From Candidatus Gastranaerophilales bacterium (GTDB taxonomy: Bacteria > Cyanobacteriota > Vampirovibrionia > Gastranaerophilales > Gastranaerophilaceae): 32,672 bases of DNA. Shown here one piece after another: positions 28,315 through 32,672 of this stretch. The position numbers were made by a program, and so were the translations under genes. The notes beneath the pieces were generated by a model, which was not told the origin of the DNA, did not search any database, and saw only the letters and a program-made list of their open reading frames with translations. How positions within the stretch are numbered: the stretch's first letter is position 1; every line of letters begins with the position of its first letter. The stretch spans positions 1-32,672 of the forward strand of contig CANQRT010000004.1 of assembly GCA_947626325.1 (NCBI GenBank), given 5' to 3'.

Positions 28315-29310
28315 ATGACATTAAATTCATATTTAGGGATAGATGTAGGTTCTGTAACTACAAAGGCTGCAATCGTTGATGAAAATGGAAAATTTATTGA
28401 CGGATATATGACAAGAACGTCAGGTAAACCTGTTAATGCGGTGCAGAAGTCTTTAAAAAATCTTATTGAGCAAGCCAAAGAAAATTATAATATACTTGGA
28501 GTTGGTACAACAGGCTCAGGAAGAAATCTCGCAGGAGCATTAGTTGGTGCTGACGTTATAAAAAATGAAATAACAGCACACGCAGTAGCAGCAAGCACTT
28601 ATGTTCCAGGAGTACAAACGATACTAGAAATAGGCGGTCAGGACAGTAAAATAATAATATTGCGTGACGGAATAGTGACTGATTTTGCGATGAATACAGT
28701 ATGTGCTGCAGGAACGGGGAGCTTTTTAGACCAGCAAGCTTCAAGATTAAATGTACCAATACAAGATTTTGGTGAAATAGCACTCCATTCAAAATCACCA
28801 GCAAGAATAGCTGGCAGATGCGGAGTATTTGCTGAAAGCGATTTAATACATAAACAACAGCTGGGTTATCCCGTTGAGGATTTATTATATGGCTTATGTC
28901 AAGCATTAGTAAGAAACTATTTGAGTAATCTGGCATTGGGTAAAGAAATACTGCCGATAGTTACATTTCAAGGTGGTGTAGCGACAAACATAGGTATGGT
29001 TAAGGCTTTTGAAGAAGCACTAAATACTAAAATTGTTGTACCTGAAAATCATCAAACAATGGGAGCAATAGGCGCTGCGCTTCTTGCTATGGAAAATCAT
29101 CAATACAATAATAAAGAAACAAAATTTAAAGGATTTAGTGTGGGTGATATGTTATTTAACTCATACACAAATCAGTGTAATGGCTGCTCTAATAATTGTG
29201 AAATTATTACAATTGTTGAGGGAGAAGTAACATCTAATCAGTTAAACAATAAAACAGATAAAATTATAGCCCGCTGGGGCGGAACCTGCGGAAGATGGGA
29301 TGTTTGTTAA
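28315..29310 (+). CDS. Acyl-CoA dehydratase activase (BadF/BadG/HgdC-type ASKHA ATPase), standalone
   Basis: GIDVGSVTTKAAIVD, GVGTTGSGRNLAG, EIGGQDSKIIIL, VCAAGTGSFLDQQASRL, GRCGVFAESDLIHKQQ, GGVATNIGMVKAFEE, plus Cys-rich tail NQCNGCSNNCEI...GGTCGRWD. Confidence 0.92.
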   Translation: MTLNSYLGIDVGSVTTKAAIVDENGKFIDGYMTRTSGKPVNAVQKSLKNLIEQAKENYNILGVGTTGSGRNLAGALVGADVIKNEITAHAVAASTYVPGVQTILEIGGQDSKIIILRDGIVTDFAMNTVCAAGTGSFLDQQASRLNVPIQDFGEIALHSKSPARIAGRCGVFAESDLIHKQQLGYPVEDLLYGLCQALVRNYLSNLALGKEILPIVTFQGGVATNIGMVKAFEEALNTKIVVPENHQTMGAIGAALLAMENHQYNNKETKFKGFSVGDMLFNSYTNQCNGCSNNCEIITIVEGEVTSNQLNNKTDKIIARWGGTCGRWDVC

Positions 29311-29410
29311 ATAATTACAAATTGTAAACTTTTGTAAAATATTTATTTGAATTTCTCAAGATTTTAGAAAAAACTGCCGATATCTTTAATATAAAATAAG
29401 GAGCAAAAAA

Positions 29411-30307
29411 ATGGGACTGGCAGCATCGCAGGGAAGATATTTATGTTTAACGGCAAGAATGAGCGATCTTGTATATGAAGGTCAGCAGATTTCTCAGCAA
29501 AGATTGGCATTAGCAAGTCAACAGCAAGATATTGCCAATAAATATAATGATGCAATGAATAATAAAATAATGCAGGCAAAAATTATAGGTGAGGACGGAA
29601 ACGTTCAATCCCAGCAATTGACTTATGATGTTATTACGAACAAAGATCCGTTCTCAGGTCTTGGAATGAGAATAGTAGACCTTGACGGTAATGTTGTTGT
29701 ACCTAAAAAAGAATCTATGGAAGTTACATCTAAAAATGCTGAAGGAAATGAAGAAAAAGAAACCTTTACAAATGCAGCTGGCTTTATTACAAAATATATG
29801 ACTGATTTAAGCCCTGATAAAGCAAATGAAATGGGCAGATGGAATTTGGCTAAGCTTGTTGAATATTATCAGGAAAATTATAAAGATTCAAATATAACAA
29901 TAAATATAACAAGTTCAGTAGATACTTCGTTAAAAAAAGAGGGTGAACACTATTTATTTGATGAAAATTGTACAGATCCCAAGTATTTACAAGATATGTT
30001 ATCAAGCGGACAGTGGTTATTACAACAGTCATCCCCGAATGAAAATGAAGAAGACGGGCTTGAGTGGAAAGAAATGACCTGGCAGGGTTCAAGCCAAATA
30101 GTTGAAATGTATGATACTTCTGATGATGCTGCAGCTGAATCTGAATATGAAGCAGCTATGGCTGATATTCAAAAGAAAGATAAGATTTTAGAATTAAGGC
30201 TTGAACAGGTTCAAACTGAAGAAAAAGCAGTTGAAAAAGAATTAGATTCTGTTAAAAATATAATAAAAGAAAATATAGAATCATCTTATAAGACATTTAC
30301 AAGCTAA
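29411..30307 (+). CDS. Hypothetical protein with conserved-looking MGLAASQ N-terminus and C-terminal coiled coil
   Basis: 298-aa ORF with SD AAGGAG; N-terminal MGLAASQGRYLCLTARMSDLVYEGQQISQQRLALASQQQDIANKYNDAMNN; charged C-terminal helix. Confidence 0.65.
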   Translation: MGLAASQGRYLCLTARMSDLVYEGQQISQQRLALASQQQDIANKYNDAMNNKIMQAKIIGEDGNVQSQQLTYDVITNKDPFSGLGMRIVDLDGNVVVPKKESMEVTSKNAEGNEEKETFTNAAGFITKYMTDLSPDKANEMGRWNLAKLVEYYQENYKDSNITINITSSVDTSLKKEGEHYLFDENCTDPKYLQDMLSSGQWLLQQSSPNENEEDGLEWKEMTWQGSSQIVEMYDTSDDAAAESEYEAAMADIQKKDKILELRLEQVQTEEKAVEKELDSVKNIIKENIESSYKTFTS

Positions 30308-31290
30308 TTAAATTTAAAACAAGGCAGAATTTCACCAACGATTTCTGCCTTTTGAGTTTTTATATAAGGCTGGTATATATTATTAATTTCTTTTTCGTCA
30401 AACTCCCAGTTTAATTGTTTCATAGCAAAAATTAAAGAGTAGGCTCTTGCAGTAGTATTAGAATCTGCAATTTTAACAATAAGAGCTTCTTCCTTTTTTA
30501 AATTAACTACTACGCAAAGCCCGCCTGCACCGACTTTTGCAATAATATCTTTTCCGTATTTTATAATATCAGTATCAAATCTATTGTCTCCGCCTATTAA
30601 AAATGGATGTTTTAAAAAGGCATTTTTAATTTTTTCGTATTTTTTATTGCAAAAAAGATTTAAAAATCCTTTTCCCAGATTAAATAAAGGAGTGGCTAAA
30701 ACGGGAAGGGTGCATCCGTCTTTGCTTATGGATGTTTGATTTTCCTCAATTTCGCACAGTTCGCAAACCTTTTTCGTAACTAATTTAATTAACGGGTGAT
30801 TAAATTCGTTGTAGTTAGAAATGTCATAATGAAGATAATTGCATACCGCTAACATTGCAGAGTGTTTACCTGAACAATTGTTATGCACCTTTCTAAAGGG
30901 TAAATTTTCGCAGTTAAGCCTTTTTATTTCAGCTTTGCTTAAAGGTTCAATAGGAGGACATAATAGATTTTCTTCTGTTAACCCAATTTTTTCTAATACG
31001 GATAATACCATTTGCTGATGTATAATATCCCCCGCATGCGAACCTGTACATACAGCAGTTTCTTCAAGTGAAAAATTATATATTTCATCAAGTCCTAAAT
31101 CAATTAAAACAGCATATTGCAAAGGTTTCATACAAGAGCGGTGAAAAAAATTATAATTATTATCATTTCCTATGTTATTTAGTATTTTATTTTTATTAAT
31201 ATGCAGTATTAATCCTTGATGTATTTGCTCACAAATACCGTTTCTATCGTATTTTATAAGATTTACATAATTAGGTTCATTAGTATTCAT
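30304..31290 (-). CDS. L-asparaginase II-type protein (asparaginase_II family)
   Basis: FHRSCMKPLQYAVLIDLGL, ETAVCTGSHAGDIIHQQMVLSVLEKIGL, HNNCSGKHSAMLAVC, SKDGCTLPVLATPL, VGAGGLCVV. Confidence 0.88.
   Translation of the reverse strand: MNTNEPNYVNLIKYDRNGICEQIHQGLILHINKNKILNNIGNDNNYNFFHRSCMKPLQYAVLIDLGLDEIYNFSLEETAVCTGSHAGDIIHQQMVLSVLEKIGLTEENLLCPPIEPLSKAEIKRLNCENLPFRKVHNNCSGKHSAMLAVCNYLHYDISNYNEFNHPLIKLVTKKVCELCEIEENQTSISKDGCTLPVLATPLFNLGKGFLNLFCNKKYEKIKNAFLKHPFLIGGDNRFDTDIIKYGKDIIAKVGAGGLCVVVNLKKEEALIVKIADSNTTARAYSLIFAMKQLNWEFDEKEINNIYQPYIKTQKAEIVGEILPCFKFN
30321..30357 (+). terminator. Candidate + strand terminator embedded in the 3' end of the convergent asparaginase gene
   Basis: AAGGCAGAA...TTCTGCCTT perfect 9-bp stem (30321-30351) then TTGAGTTTTT, just after the stop codon of the 29411-30307 gene. 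Confidence 0.5.
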
Positions 31291-31358
31291 AGCTCTATTT
31301 TAATTCAAAAATATATGTAGTATAATAAATTTTGTCCGAATAATAAAACGAGGTGCGG

Positions 31359-32672
31359 ATGCAGATAGTTGAGGTTAAAAATTCAATAGCAAAAGTCTTT
31401 TATAATCCTGCGGAAAATAATTTACTTCCCTCGGATTTTATACTTATTGATGATAATTCTCAAAAAGTGATAGCTCAAGTAATTGATATTGAAACAACAG
31501 AGAATTTTAAAAATACATTTGCTATTATAAGACTAGCTTTATTTATTGATAAAGATGAAAATCTATCATATTACAATGGTTATATACCCTCAAAACATTC
31601 AAAGCTTTTTTATATCAATTCTGATGAAATTACTGAACTTATAAAAGCTTCAAAAGATAATATATACTTTGGTAATTTATCAAATCATAATGAAAGTTAC
31701 GTAAAAACTGGATTTTCTATAATTGATGAAAAGCTTTATATTCGCTCAGATAAAAGTGATAAAACTGCAATTGCAGTAAAAAATCTAGTATCTGAGTTGA
31801 GTAATTATAATAAAAAATCAATTATACTGGACTTTAACGGTCAATATAGTGATTTAGAGAGTGCAGTAAAACTAAAAATATCTGATAATTTAAAACTCCC
31901 GTTAAATAAGCATGCATTTGATACTATTTTGGAGTATGACGTTACAGATTGTCCTATTCAAGATAGGGCTTTAATACAAAGTATTGTATTAGAACTCCGT
32001 GAATATTTAAAAACAGTTAGGGGTAATTATATTCCTTTTAACACATTTAAAAGCATAGTAGAAAATGAATTTACATCTAATCCTGTATCAGGGTTAATGC
32101 TTTTAAGAAATAAACTTTGGTTTTATTCTCAAGAAAATATTTTTGCAGATACAAGAAAGCAGTTTGATGTAATTGATAATTTGTTCTTAAAAAATAATAC
32201 AATTTTAATAGACGCTTCAGACGTATCAGAAAAGTGGTACAAGCTTATAATTAAGACAATTAGTGAACTTGTAAATCAGGAATGTTATTTATTTGTATCT
32301 TTAAACGATGTTAGTATTGATAAAAAATCGCTGTTGAAGCTTTATAATAAAAAGAATATAACTCCAATAATATCAACAACTTATGATAGTCCTTACAAAA
32401 ACTTATTAAAGTCAATTTGCCATAATCAATTATTGTTGAAATCTTCAATATATATTAATGAACAAGAATTTTATTGTTCTTTAGTAAATAAAATGAATAC
32501 TGATGAATTTATATTGTTTGGGGAAACAACATTATATCTTCCAATGCTTATGGAATTAAAATTATTTGACAATGATACGGTAGAAAATGTAATTCAAAAT
32601 GATATAAAAAAGGATGTTGATAAATTTCTTTCGCCGCAAAATACGGTAATTTCCAAAAAAAATCAAAACAAT
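31359..32672 (+). CDS. HerA/DUF87-like ATPase with degenerate P-loop (partial, runs off window)
   Basis: Manual translation from ATG 31359 (SD GAGG) stays open to 32672: MQIVEVKNSIAKVFYNPAENNLLPSDFILI...YIRSDKSDKTAIAVKNLVSEL...KKSIILDFNGQYSDLE...TILIDASDVSEKWYKLIIKTISELV...YLFVSLNDV...ITPIISTTYDSPYKNLLKSICHNQLLL...EFILFGETTLYLPMLMEL. Not in the ORF track. Confidence 0.6.
   Translation, partial: MQIVEVKNSIAKVFYNPAENNLLPSDFILIDDNSQKVIAQVIDIETTENFKNTFAIIRLALFIDKDENLSYYNGYIPSKHSKLFYINSDEITELIKASKDNIYFGNLSNHNESYVKTGFSIIDEKLYIRSDKSDKTAIAVKNLVSELSNYNKKSIILDFNGQYSDLESAVKLKISDNLKLPLNKHAFDTILEYDVTDCPIQDRALIQSIVLELREYLKTVRGNYIPFNTFKSIVENEFTSNPVSGLMLLRNKLWFYSQENIFADTRKQFDVIDNLFLKNNTILIDASDVSEKWYKLIIKTISELVNQECYLFVSLNDVSIDKKSLLKLYNKKNITPIISTTYDSPYKNLLKSICHNQLLLKSSIYINEQEFYCSLVNKMNTDEFILFGETTLYLPMLMELKLFDNDTVENVIQNDIKKDVDKFLSPQNTVISKKNQNN

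Noticed and set aside
1-32672. tRNA/rRNA genes, transposases, integrases, CRISPR arrays, toxin-antitoxin or phage modules
   Set aside because: Scanned by eye; intergenic spaces are short and no diagnostic sequences or proteins were recognised. A tRNAscan/Infernal run would be needed for certainty.

Overview
AT-rich bacterial chromosomal window, mostly housekeeping genes packed into short, tightly overlapping operons. The order cdaA-lysA, the LPS/KDO genes (lptB, LptF/G-type permease, kdsB), the PBS-lyase-like HEAT protein and several family-less proteins suggest a non-photosynthetic cyanobacterial relative (Melainabacteria/Vampirovibrionia, Gastranaerophilales-like); this taxonomic call is inference. 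Recognisable genes: cdaA (partial), lysA, UbiA-family prenyltransferase, HEAT-repeat protein, lptB, LptF/G permease, NAGPA-type phosphodiester glycosidase, aroQ, dxr, mannose-1-P guanylyltransferase/mannose-6-P isomerase, anmK, dapB, CDF cation transporter, kdsB, prmA, accA, accD, argS, SpoU/TrmH rRNA methyltransferase (split by a frameshift), M24 aminopeptidase P, parvulin PPIase, miaB, peptide-binding lipoprotein, DegT-like PLP protein, acyl-CoA dehydratase activase, L-asparaginase II-type protein, and a HerA-like ATPase (partial). I added features absent from the ORF track: the two edge-truncated CDSs, a 44-aa small ORF, and the N-terminal half of the split SpoU gene. No CRISPR, tRNA, rRNA, transposase or clear mobile element was seen. 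The best second-look items are: the 1-nt frameshift in the SpoU methyltransferase; a GC-rich, palindrome-rich mosaic intergenic element (about 3631-3842); a recurring '-10 box, 6-8 nt, ATG, no Shine-Dalgarno' pattern suggesting leaderless genes; overlap or abutment of all six convergent gene pairs; a HerA-like ATPase with an eroded P-loop; and several uncharacterised proteins. I saw no convincing complete new defence-like or biosynthetic system.
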